Assembly (NCBI GenBank): GCA_040384325.1
Contig: JAZKJL010000006.1
Span: 124,001-188,000 of the forward strand
Length of the DNA: 64,000 nt
Origin: JACMLX01 sp040384325
GTDB taxonomy: Bacteria > Gemmatimonadota > Gemmatimonadetes > Gemmatimonadales > Gemmatimonadaceae
Reading direction: 5' to 3'
Numbering within the stretch: the stretch's first letter is position 1; every line of letters begins with the position of its first letter. The position numbers and the translations under genes are program-made. A model generated the notes under the pieces. It had not been told where the DNA came from. It saw nothing but the letters and a program-made list of their open reading frames with translations, and ran no database searches. Below, piece after piece: positions 7,902-14,818 of this stretch.

Positions 7902-8884
7902 TGGCCCAGCACCAGCGCGAAGATCAGCGGGGCCACGATCGAGGCATCGCTCTCGATCATGAACTTCGGCGTGTCCACGCCCAGCTTGCCCCACGTGATC
8001 TTCTCGTTCGGCACCGCACCCGAGTACGACCCGTAGCTGGTGGTGCTGTCGCTGATCTGGCAGAAGTAGCCCCACAGCGGCACGTCGTCGCGCTGCAGGT
8101 CCTGATGCAGCATCGGCACCACGCAGATCGGGAAGTCACCCGCGATGCCGCCACCGATCTGGAAGAAGCCGAGCGATGCGGTCTTCGTCAGCTCCGTGTA
8201 CCACTCGGCGAGGTACATCATGTACTCGATGCCGGTCTTCACGGTGTGCACGTTCTTCACGTCACCGCTGATCACGTGCCCGGCGTACATGTTGGCCAGC
8301 GTCGCGTCTTCCCACCCCGGCACGATGATCGGCAGGTTCGCCTCGGCTGCGGCGAGGAGCCACGAGTTCTTCGGGTCGATCTGGTAGCTGTCCTTCAGCT
8401 TTCCGGACAGCAGGATCTTGTACATGAACTCGTGCGGGAAGAAGCGCTGGCCGGCCTTGTCGGCCGCCACCCACTCCTCCAGCACCACGCTCTCGATGCG
8501 GCGCATCGCCTCCATCTCGGGGATGCAGGTGTCGGTGACGCGGTTCATGTGCCGATCCAGCAGGTCCTGCTCCTGCGCCGGCGTCAGGTCGCGCCAGTTC
8601 GGGATGCGCTCGTAGAAATCGTGCGCCACGAGGTTGAACACATCTTCCTCGAGGTTCGCGCCGGTGCAGCTGATGCCGTGGATCTTGCCCTGCCGGATCA
8701 TCTCGGCCAGCGACACGCCCAACTCCGCCGTGCTCATCGCGCCGGCCAGCGTCACGAACATCTTGCCACCCGCGGCCAGGTGCGCGGTGTAGCCGTCCGC
8801 CGCCTCGATCAGCGCAGCGGCGTTGAAGTGACGGAAGTTGTGGCGCAGGAAGGCCGAGACGGGCGCGGCAGTCGGAGTTGTCAT
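7898..8884 (-). CDS. Deoxyhypusine-synthase-family protein
   Basis: About 328 residues from the chosen ATG. Long matches to the family are visible: FVTLAGAMSTAELG, ISCTGANLEEDVF, FQIGGGIAGDFPI and PNEKITWGKLG, where the last Lys region corresponds to the catalytic Lys area of deoxyhypusine synthase. Eukaryotic and archaeal DHS modify (a/e)IF5A. Bacteria have EF-P instead, so the bacterial branch must act on another acceptor. Homospermidine or another polyamine is possible (inference). Its position inside a copper gene run, with a 4-bp overlap to copC, is unexplained. An in-frame upstream extension to 8974 is less likely because it is low complexity. Confidence 0.85.
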   Translation of the reverse strand: MTTPTAAPVSAFLRHNFRHFNAAALIEAADGYTAHLAAGGKMFVTLAGAMSTAELGVSLAEMIRQGKIHGISCTGANLEEDVFNLVAHDFYERIPNWRDLTPAQEQDLLDRHMNRVTDTCIPEMEAMRRIESVVLEEWVAADKAGQRFFPHEFMYKILLSGKLKDSYQIDPKNSWLLAAAEANLPIIVPGWEDATLANMYAGHVISGDVKNVHTVKTGIEYMMYLAEWYTELTKTASLGFFQIGGGIAGDFPICVVPMLHQDLQRDDVPLWGYFCQISDSTTSYGSYSGAVPNEKITWGKLGVDTPKFMIESDASIVAPLIFALVLGQ

Positions 8885-8992
8885 TGGCGAGGCAGTCGGC
8901 GCCGACGGAGGCGCGCGGAGTTCGAAGGGCGAATCACGGGACGTGACAAGATAGCCACGCCGCTCATCGGGCACGGCGGTGTGCGCACCGCG

Positions 8993-9637
8993 TCAGGCGG
9001 GCACGACCTGGCTGATCACGGCCACGAAGTGGCACGCACTGCCGGCGAGGACGAACAGGTGCCACACGGCGTGCGAGTAGCGCAGCTTCTCGTTGTGGTA
9101 GAAGATCGTGCCCGCCGTGTAGGCGACGCCGCCGGCCAGCAGCCAGATCAGCGCCGAGAGCGGGATGGTGCGCAGCATCGGCTGGATCGCGAAGATCGCC
9201 ATCCATCCCATGCCGATGTACACCAGCGTCGAGAAGAGCTTGAAGCGACCGCAGAAGAAGAGCTTGAACGTGACGCCGATCGCGGCCAGTCCCCAGGCCA
9301 CGCCGAAGAGCCACCAGCCCACGCTTCCGCGCAGCCCGATCAGCGCGAACGGCGTGTAGGTCCCGGCGATCAGCATGTAGATCGCGCAGTGGTCGCACAC
9401 CTTCAGGCGTCGCTTGGCGACCGCCGACGGAATCGCGTGATAGAGCGTGGACGACGTGTAGAGCAGCAGCAGCGAGCTGCAGAAGATGATCGCGCTCACC
9501 TGCTGCATGCGGGTGCCGGACAGCGTCGCCAGTGTCACCAGGACGGCGCCCGCCGCGGCACTGGCGAGCGCGCCGATGCCGTGGGTGACTGCGTTCGCGA
9601 TCTCCTCGCGATGGATCGCGTCGGGTGTCACAGCCAC
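8993..9637 (-). CDS. Hemolysin III / TrhA family membrane protein
   Basis: About 214 residues with seven hydrophobic helices of the PAQR/hemolysin III type. Motifs are EEIANAVTHGIG at the N-terminus, SSTLYHAI, CDHCAIYMLIAGTYTPFAL and HAVWHLFVLAGSACHFVAV. The conserved Ser, Asp and His residues form the putative zinc site of PAQR hydrolases. The start is uncertain: GTG at 9637 is chosen, and GTG at 9700 is possible. It lies between the cupredoxin-like gene and the DHS-like gene on the same strand. Bacterial TrhA is linked to membrane energetics and fluidity. Confidence 0.9.
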   Translation of the reverse strand: MAVTPDAIHREEIANAVTHGIGALASAAAGAVLVTLATLSGTRMQQVSAIIFCSSLLLLYTSSTLYHAIPSAVAKRRLKVCDHCAIYMLIAGTYTPFALIGLRGSVGWWLFGVAWGLAAIGVTFKLFFCGRFKLFSTLVYIGMGWMAIFAIQPMLRTIPLSALIWLLAGGVAYTAGTIFYHNEKLRYSHAVWHLFVLAGSACHFVAVISQVVPA

Positions 9638-9708
9638 GGGATGCCGGTCCGTTGGTGAAGTCGTGAAAGCTACCTGCGGTGTCGTCGCGGCATCCGCCAC
9701 CACACGTG

Positions 9709-10068
9709 TCAGCGCACCACGTAGGTGATGGTGCCGCCGGACGCGTGCGCGGAGCAGAAGCCGCCGTACACTCCAGGCAACGGAACGCTGAAGTTCCGCG
9801 AGGAGTTCGCCGCCGCCCCGAAGATTCCCAGCGTCTGGTAGGTCGTATCCTCGTTCACCACCCGCACCCGGGTGTTCCGGCCCCGGGCGGCGATGAACAC
9901 GGTGTCGGGGAGCGGCGAGGTGCGCCCCCAGCGATCGACCACCATGCCGCGACCGCCGAGCGCCACCCGCAGCTCGATCGCCGGCCGCGGCCACACCCAC
10001 CAGGTCGCGGCGGCGGTGACGAGGAGGACGACCACCAGCGTCAGCGTGCGCCGCCGTCCATCACTCAC
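9709..10068 (-). CDS. Membrane-anchored cupredoxin-like protein, one ligand absent
   Basis: A 119-residue protein with an N-terminal membrane anchor (LTLVVVLLVTAAATWWVW) and an extracytoplasmic beta-rich domain. The end YGGFCSAHASGGTITYVV resembles the Cys-loop-His copper segment of cupredoxins and CuA proteins. The first His ligand expected after the N-x-D strand is replaced in NEDTTYQTLGIF. It is co-transcribed with PCuAC (8-bp overlap, GTG start) and SCO1, so a role in copper delivery is likely. The fold assignment rests on motifs only. Confidence 0.55.
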   Translation of the reverse strand: MSDGRRRTLTLVVVLLVTAAATWWVWPRPAIELRVALGGRGMVVDRWGRTSPLPDTVFIAARGRNTRVRVVNEDTTYQTLGIFGAAANSSRNFSVPLPGVYGGFCSAHASGGTITYVVR

Positions 10069-10486
10069 GGACGGCCACCCGCACCGTGTCCATCCGTGTG
10101 CCGCGGTACCGGAGCCGCATCACCACCGTGTCGCCCACCACCAGCGCCGCGTGGACCCCGCTGGCCATCACGTGCAGCCCGCGCGCCGCGAACCGGACCG
10201 AGTCCCGCGGCAGCACCACGACGGAATCCACGGGGTGCATGCTCGCCATGCCGTCGTGCTCCATGGACTGGTGGATGCCGGCGGCCGCGGCGACGTCGAT
10301 CTCGGCGCCCAGCAGGATGAGGGTGTCGGGGGATGGATTGCGGAGGGTGAAGTAGACCGCCGAGGCGCCACCCAGTTCGGCCGGCCGCATCCGCGGCGGT
10401 CCGCCCTCGTCCGCCGCGTTCCCGCGGCCGCAGGCCGCGAGCACCAGCAACGCCAAGGCGGCGCGGCCCTGCGCAACGGCGGTCAC
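10061..10486 (-). CDS. PCuAC-type periplasmic copper chaperone lipoprotein
   Basis: 141 residues from a GTG overlapping the SCO1 stop by 4 bp. A lipobox is visible (LALLVLAACG). The Cu(I) motif H-x(n)-M-x(~20)-H-x-M is recognisable in IHQSMEHDGMASMHPV followed about 20 residues later by LHVMAS. PCuAC proteins hand Cu(I) to SCO1 or directly to the CuA/CuB sites of cytochrome oxidase. Its neighbours SCO1 and the cupredoxin-like protein fit this pathway. Confidence 0.88.
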   Translation of the reverse strand: MTAVAQGRAALALLVLAACGRGNAADEGGPPRMRPAELGGASAVYFTLRNPSPDTLILLGAEIDVAAAAGIHQSMEHDGMASMHPVDSVVVLPRDSVRFAARGLHVMASGVHAALVVGDTVVMRLRYRGTRMDTVRVAVRE

Positions 10487-11052
10487 AGCAGGGCCCGGAT
10501 GTCGGAGGCGATCTGTTCCGGTGTCAGTCCGGCGCGGTGCATCAGGCGCAGGCGACCCTCTCCGTCGATCACGAACACCTGCGATGGATGGGTGACCGTG
10601 TACACCGAGCTGGTGTCGCCCGGGATGCCGTCGCGGTAGGCGGCGATCTTCCACTCGCGCATCAGGTCGTCGATCTGCTGGCGCGTGCCCGTCAGCCCGA
10701 CGAACCCCGGCTGGATGCGGGCGGCGTACCGCTGGGCGATCGCTGGTGTGTCCCGTTCCGGATCGAGGCTCACGAACACGAAGCGAGCATCACCGGCCTG
10801 CTCGCCGAGACTGGCCGCGGCCTTCCGCCAGTCGAGCAGCGTCGTCGGGCAGACGTCGGGGCAGTGCGTGTAGCCGAAGAAGACCAGCACCACCTTGCCC
10901 CGCTGTGCACCGAGGTCGAAGCGGGCCCCGGCGCTGTCGGCCAGCTGGAGCGAGGGGGCGCGCTCCGGCGGATCGAGCACGATGCCGTTGAAGGCCGGGC
11001 CGTCGCAGCCGGTCAGCAGGAACGCCACGACGGCGAGGAGAGACGATCGCAT
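10483..11052 (-). CDS. SCO1/SenC copper chaperone lipoprotein
   Basis: A 189-residue thioredoxin-fold protein with a lipoprotein signal (VVAFLLTGCDG). The copper site CPDVCP (CxxxC) in FFGYTHCPDVCPTTLLDW and the distal His in VTHPSQVFVID are intact, giving the three ligands of SCO proteins. It is the first gene of the minus-strand copper run and inserts or reduces the CuA centre of cytochrome c oxidase by family. It is divergent from the Fur-type gene across an AT-rich region. Confidence 0.92.
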   Translation of the reverse strand: MRSSLLAVVAFLLTGCDGPAFNGIVLDPPERAPSLQLADSAGARFDLGAQRGKVVLVFFGYTHCPDVCPTTLLDWRKAAASLGEQAGDARFVFVSLDPERDTPAIAQRYAARIQPGFVGLTGTRQQIDDLMREWKIAAYRDGIPGDTSSVYTVTHPSQVFVIDGEGRLRLMHRAGLTPEQIASDIRALL

Positions 11053-11103
11053 CGGTCGAAATTACCACGGCCCAGAATGGTCCTCGCGCACTGACGTACC
11101 AAG

Positions 11104-11126
11104 CATTATCATATGGTTCTCAATAA
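11104..11126. promoter_or_regulatory. AT-rich Fur/Zur-type operator candidate
   Basis: An AT-rich patch (TTATCATATGGTTCTCAATAA, shown as TTATCATATG then GTTCTCAATAA) in a GC-rich context lies between the divergent SCO1 and Fur-family genes. It contains CATTATC, identical to a Fur-box half-site, and TTAT/ATAA ends. The dyad is imperfect. It is probably where the adjacent regulator acts, on either direction. Confidence 0.4.
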
Positions 11127-11179
11127 CGGATTCGCAGTTGAGTCCACTGTGACGTTGAACCATTCGCGGAGGGTGCAGC

Positions 11180-11554
11180 ATGGAGCGCAACACGAGGCAG
11201 CGCGGGGCCATCCGTCGAGTTTTCACCGCGCTCCACCGTCCGCTGTCACCCGCCGAAGTGCTCGATGCCGCGAAGTCGGAAGTGCCGTCGATGGGCATCG
11301 CGACGGTCTATCGCACCATCAAGACGCTGGTGGACGAGGGCGAGATCAAGAGCATCGACGTGCCCGGTGAGGCGCCGCGCTACGAGATCGCGCACCTCGG
11401 TCATCATCACCACTTCCACTGCCGCACCTGCGACAAGGTGTTCGAGGTGGAAGGCTGTCCTGCCGACATCCAGAAGCTGGCGCCGCCAGGTTTCATCACC
11501 GACGGCCATGAAGTGATGCTGTTCGGGCGCTGCACCACCTGCGACGTGGTCTGA
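11180..11554 (+). CDS. Fur-family metal-responsive repressor
   Basis: 124 residues: N-terminal winged helix (residues about 8-75, with GIATVYRTIKTLVDEGEI) and a C-terminal metal domain with HLGHHHHFHCRTC and FGRCTTC. The two CxxC pairs form the structural zinc site, and the His cluster forms the regulatory site. Motifs alone do not decide between Fur, Zur and PerR. The nearby cysteine-free L31 and MerC-like genes favour a Zur-like role (inference). A strong GGAGGG lies 6 nt before the ATG. Confidence 0.9.
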   Translation: MERNTRQRGAIRRVFTALHRPLSPAEVLDAAKSEVPSMGIATVYRTIKTLVDEGEIKSIDVPGEAPRYEIAHLGHHHHFHCRTCDKVFEVEGCPADIQKLAPPGFITDGHEVMLFGRCTTCDVV

Positions 11555-11632
11555 GCCGTTGGCGGGGACTCGGTCGACGATGGCGTGATACGTCAGCTCG
11601 TGCGCCCGGCCTCGCTTCGGCATCAAAAGTGC

Positions 11633-11671
11633 ACCTGAGCTCTCGTTGTGCTCGTTTCACGAAGCTCAGGT
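11633..11671 (+). other. Hairpin between Fur-type gene and outer-membrane gene
   Basis: A perfect 9-bp inverted repeat (ACCTGAGCT / AGCTCAGGT) with a 21-nt loop. It could be a weak terminator for the upstream regulator or a 5'-UTR structure of the next gene. No T-tract follows. Confidence 0.35.
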
Positions 11672-11699
11672 ACAAACTCCACGTTCAGGATTGACCATC

Positions 11700-12227
11700 A
11701 TGCGCACGAAAATTCGGGCTCTGGCCGTCATGGCCGCGCTCCTCGCAGGCACCTCCACCGACGCCCTCGCCCAAGTCAGGAAGGGATACTCCGACGTCGG
11801 CTTCGTGCTCGGCATCGGTGACATCGGGAACGCCAGCCTGGCGTTCGGCGGCCGATACGAAAACGTCTTCAAGAACCTGCCCGACCTCGGCAACGGCATG
11901 CTCGGCTTCGAGCTCAGCGCCGACGTCTACACGGTCCGGCGCTCCCCCGGCAACGTCCGCTACATCCCGGTCGGCGCCACCATGAACTACCACTTCCGCA
12001 TCGACCCGGCGAACAAGCTCGACCTGTTCATCGGCGCTGGTCTGGGCTTCCGCACCGTCAGCTGCTCGGACTTCGTCAACAACGATTGCGGGTACAACAG
12101 TGGGCTGTACGTGATCGGCCGTGCCGGTGGCCGCTACTTCCTGTCACCCAACGTGGCGCTGTACGGCGACCTCGGTCCGGGTGCCTCGACGCTCAACCTC
12201 GGCCTGACCTTCAAGCTGAACAAGTGA
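11700..12227 (+). CDS. Outer-membrane beta-barrel protein
   Basis: A 175-residue secreted protein. The signal peptide (MRTKIRALAVMAALLAGTST then DALAQ) precedes alternating hydrophobic strands: VGFVLGIGD, LAFGGRYENVF, YIPVGATMNYHF, LDLFIGAGLGF, GRAGGRYFL and LNLGLTFKLNK. The end in a hydrophobic/aromatic strand pattern with Lys is consistent with an 8-strand OmpA/OprF-like barrel. Two Cys (SCSDFVNNDC) could form a loop disulfide. AGGA lies 8 nt before the ATG. A strong terminator follows. Specific role unknown. Confidence 0.75.
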   Translation: MRTKIRALAVMAALLAGTSTDALAQVRKGYSDVGFVLGIGDIGNASLAFGGRYENVFKNLPDLGNGMLGFELSADVYTVRRSPGNVRYIPVGATMNYHFRIDPANKLDLFIGAGLGFRTVSCSDFVNNDCGYNSGLYVIGRAGGRYFLSPNVALYGDLGPGASTLNLGLTFKLNK

Positions 12228-12253
12228 TCACCTGATACGGTCGCGCAAATGAA

Positions 12254-12284
12254 GGCGGGCGGTGCGCATTGCGCACCGCCCGCC
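12254..12284. terminator. Bidirectional hairpin terminator
   Basis: A perfect 14-bp stem (GGCGGGCGGTGCGC / GCGCACCGCCCGCC) with a 3-nt loop between the convergent barrel-protein and rpmE genes. It is followed on the plus strand by TCGTTTCG; the T-tract is weak. Confidence 0.75.
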
Positions 12285-12309
12285 TCGTTTCGTGCAGCCC
12301 TGCCGTCGC

Positions 12310-12552
12310 TCAGCGCGCGTAACGCTTCTTGAAGCGGTCGACACGACCCTGCGTGTCGATCATGCGCTGCTGGCCCGTGTAGAACGGGTGCGAATGGCTG
12401 GTGATTTCCATGGTGATGACCGGATACGACTTACCGTCGGTCCATTCCATCATCTGTTCGCTGGACTGCGTCGAGCGGGTCACGAACGCGAAACCCGACG
12501 AGGCGTCCTTGAAGATCACCGGGTGGTACGCGGGATGAATGCCGTCCTTCAT
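12310..12552 (-). CDS. rpmE: 50S ribosomal protein L31, zinc-free (type B)
   Basis: 80 residues starting MKDGIHPAYHPVIFKD and ending DRFKKRYAR, with the L31 core SHSHPFYTG. It contains no Cys, so it is the C-minus, zinc-independent form (RpmE2/YkgM type). In many bacteria this paralogue is repressed by Zur and replaces the zinc-binding L31 under zinc limitation. Whether a zinc-binding copy exists elsewhere cannot be seen. It is divergent from the MerC-like gene. Confidence 0.95.
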   Translation of the reverse strand: MKDGIHPAYHPVIFKDASSGFAFVTRSTQSSEQMMEWTDGKSYPVITMEITSHSHPFYTGQQRMIDTQGRVDRFKKRYAR

Positions 12553-12858
12553 GGCAGCTAACTCGTCTTGAGGGTCACGCGCCGGGGTACACAGTTTCCC
12601 GGCAAGCCTCGAAACGTAGCGAGCCCGGGGCAGGGATGGCAGGGGGTGGGGTCGAGTCGAGGCCCGACCGCCCGGTCCAGTGAGAAGGGCAGGCATTTCC
12701 CGTGGTCATTTCCGGCACGGACTTGCGTCGACAGCAGGGACGCACTTTATTGATACTTGCATATCACTTGCAGGTCTCATATTGTTGTTGCCACGGGGAA
12801 GCGTCCCCGGCTGGTGCGATGAAATGCACTGGTTGCTACTTTTTCGACGAAGCCTCCC
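12553..12858. other. Divergent intergenic region rpmE / MerC-like
   Basis: About 306 bp without a credible gene. Its right half is unusually AT-rich and holds the TGATA-N6-TATCA dyad (12751-12766) listed separately and two copies of ACTTGCA (12755-12761 and 12766-12772). No other structure seen. Confidence 0.6.
12751..12766. promoter_or_regulatory. Perfect TGATA-N6-TATCA palindrome, putative Zur/Fur operator
   Basis: TGATACTTGCATATCA is a perfect 5-bp dyad spaced by 6 nt, preceded by TTAT. The elements TTATTGA and CATAT occur here and, read on the other strand, in the AT-rich site before the Fur-family gene, with spacing differing by 2 nt. It lies 92 bp before the MerC-like start and about 200 bp before rpmE. 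Confidence 0.4.
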
Positions 12859-13308
12859 ATGGGAAGCTCCCTGCGCGCCACGCTGACGTATCGCCCGTCA
12901 CTCGATGTCGTCGGCGCCACGGCGTCCGTCGTCTGTGCGGTGCACTGTGCAGGCGTCGCACTGCTGCTTGGTGTCGTGCCGGCATTGCAACTGGTGGCGC
13001 AGCCGTGGGTGGACTGGTGCTTCCTCGGCGCCTCCACACTGGTCGGCCTGATGGCGCTGATCCCAGGCTTCCGTCAGCACCGGCATCCGATGCCGCTGGT
13101 GATGTTCGTCGGCGGCATCACCGCCCTCGGTGTGACACGCGCGATGCGCATGCCGCCGTCGGTGTTCGAACTGACGGTGGTGCTGGTGGCCGCGTCGGCA
13201 CTGATCACCGCGCACTGGCGCAACCGTGGTGAATTGCGTTCCTGCCGCTGTGCACCGGCGCCGCTCGCCGGTGCAGTGCAGGCCCAGCCCTCGTCAGCCC
13301 TCGGCTGA
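12859..13308 (+). CDS. MerC-domain membrane protein
   Basis: 149 residues with four hydrophobic helices. The N-terminal DVVGATASVVCAVHCAGVALLL matches the MerC motif with its Cys-x3-Cys-like CAVHC pair in helix 1. A second Cys pair near the C-terminus (RSCRCAP) adds to the metal-binding potential. True MerC proteins import Hg(II), but chromosomal relatives without mer genes, as here, often sit in zinc- or Fur-type regulons. The start ATG gives a normal cytosolic N-tail. Its last 15 bp overlap the convergent OsmC gene. Confidence 0.75.
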   Translation: MGSSLRATLTYRPSLDVVGATASVVCAVHCAGVALLLGVVPALQLVAQPWVDWCFLGASTLVGLMALIPGFRQHRHPMPLVMFVGGITALGVTRAMRMPPSVFELTVVLVAASALITAHWRNRGELRSCRCAPAPLAGAVQAQPSSALG

Positions 13309-13767
13309 CGCGGCCCGCGGATCGCGCAGTTCACCCGCCTCGCCGTTGATCACGGCGCGGTAGTGCACCGGCATCGCGGGATCGAGTGAATCCCGCACGC
13401 TACAGTACTTGCCGATCGCCAGTCCGATCGCACGCTCGGCATGCACGCGATCGATGTTGTCGCCGCTCAGGTGGTACGTCATCGTGACGGCAGTGACGCG
13501 ACGCGGAATGGTTTCCGCGCGCTGTCCCACCGCCTCCACCGACAGCGCCGAGAGTGGCGTGCGACGCTTGGCGAGGATGTCCACCACGTCCACCGCGGTG
13601 CACGAGGCGAGGGCGCTGATCAGCGCGTCGACAGGACTCGGACCCGTCTTCGCATCGCCATCGATGCGCATCGTCGGCCCACCGGGCCGTCCGGCGTCGA
13701 ATCGGCGTTCGCCATCCCAGGTGAGCTGGATGATCGAGGGCGGCTTTGGTGCGGTGGGACTGGTCAT
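13294..13767 (-). CDS. OsmC-family peroxiredoxin-like protein
   Basis: 157 residues. The two conserved redox Cys are present in ISALASCTAVDVVDIL (about residue 56) and IGKYCSVRDSL (about residue 121), the pair used by OsmC/Ohr proteins to reduce hydroperoxides. The N-terminal part (MRIDGDAKTGPSPVDALI) has the typical GPxPxxLL-like helix start. It is translationally coupled (4-bp ATGA overlap) to the upstream sulfurtransferase, suggesting a joint role in thiol or sulfane-sulfur/peroxide handling. Confidence 0.88.
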   Translation of the reverse strand: MTSPTAPKPPSIIQLTWDGERRFDAGRPGGPTMRIDGDAKTGPSPVDALISALASCTAVDVVDILAKRRTPLSALSVEAVGQRAETIPRRVTAVTMTYHLSGDNIDRVHAERAIGLAIGKYCSVRDSLDPAMPVHYRAVINGEAGELRDPRAASAEG

Positions 13768-14678
13768 GATGACGAGGATGCGAGAGGCGCACTGCCGGTC
13801 ACGATCGGCGTGCGGACCGCATTGCCGTACTCGGTCCAGCTGCCGTCGTAATTCTTCACGTCACGGTAGCCGAGCAGGTACGTCAGCGCAAACCAGGTGT
13901 GTGAGGAGCGTTCGCCGATCCGGCAGTAGGTGATCGTCGGCGCGTCGCCGCGCAGTTGTTGCTCTCCTTCGTAGATCGCACGCAGTTCGTCGGCGCCCTT
14001 GAAGGTCCCGTCGCTGTTGGCGGCGCGCGCCCATGGCACGCTGCGCGCTCCCGGCACGTGCCCGCCGCGCATCGCGCCCTCCTGCGGATATTCCGGCATG
14101 TGCAGCTTCTCGCCGGTGTATTCGGGCGTCGACCGTACGTCCACCAGCTGGCCACCGGCCCCGGCGTGCGTCAGCACCTCGGGCAGGAAGGCGCGGATGC
14201 GTGCGTCGTCTCGGTTCGCAGCGACGAAGGTGGTGGCGGCGTACGTCGCGCGCTCGCCGACCAGCGGGCGACCTTCCATCTCCCACTTCATCCGGCCGCC
14301 GTCCAGCAGGCGCGCGTTGCGGAAGCCGAACAGGTGGAACACCCAGAACGCGTACGCCGCCCACCAGTTGTTCTTGTCGCCGTAGAACACGACCAGCGTC
14401 TCGTTGTCGATGCCGAGTCGGCGCAGCAATGCCTGGAACTGCTCGCGGGAGACGTAGTCGCGCATCACGGGATCGTTCAGGTCCATGTGCCAGTCGATCT
14501 TCTGCGCACCGGGGATGTGGCCGAAGTCGAACAGCAGCACGTCCTCGTCGCACTCCAGCAGGCGCAGGTTGGCGTCGCTGAGGTGGTCGGCGAGCCAGCC
14601 GGTGCTGACGAGCACCTCTGGGCTGGCGTAGCCCCGGCCGGCGATGGCGGGGTCTGGTGCGTGGGCAGGGACGGTCAT
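13764..14678 (-). CDS. Sulfurtransferase with two rhodanese domains
   Basis: 304 residues with two rhodanese domains. The N-terminal inactive domain starts EVLVSTGWLADHL with LRLLECDED; the C-terminal active domain carries the Cys loop ITYCRIGERSSHTWFAL. CRIGERS is the thiosulfate-type six-residue loop (CRxGxR), so thiosulfate:cyanide sulfurtransferase is more likely than 3-mercaptopyruvate sulfurtransferase (CGSGVT). The size (about 280-300 residues) is normal. It is followed by the OsmC gene with a 4-bp overlap. Confidence 0.92.
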   Translation of the reverse strand: MTVPAHAPDPAIAGRGYASPEVLVSTGWLADHLSDANLRLLECDEDVLLFDFGHIPGAQKIDWHMDLNDPVMRDYVSREQFQALLRRLGIDNETLVVFYGDKNNWWAAYAFWVFHLFGFRNARLLDGGRMKWEMEGRPLVGERATYAATTFVAANRDDARIRAFLPEVLTHAGAGGQLVDVRSTPEYTGEKLHMPEYPQEGAMRGGHVPGARSVPWARAANSDGTFKGADELRAIYEGEQQLRGDAPTITYCRIGERSSHTWFALTYLLGYRDVKNYDGSWTEYGNAVRTPIVTGSAPLASSSS

Positions 14679-14818
14679 GGTCGGGTGCGGGAATACGGGA
14701 ACGGTTCAGTCGGCTTTCAGTGGTCGCGCTGACGCCGCCCACTCGCGGGGGCGTGAGGTATCGTCGCCCAGTGCCACCGGCCGCGCCAGTGTGGAGGGCA
14801 GGGTCGGTAGCTTGCAGC

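Noticed and set aside
12859..13308. Mercury resistance operon
   Set aside because: Only a MerC-like membrane protein is present; no merR, merT, merP or merA is seen.
13764..14678. 3-mercaptopyruvate sulfurtransferase call
   Set aside because: The active loop is CRIGER, typical of thiosulfate enzymes, not the CG[S/T]GVT loop.
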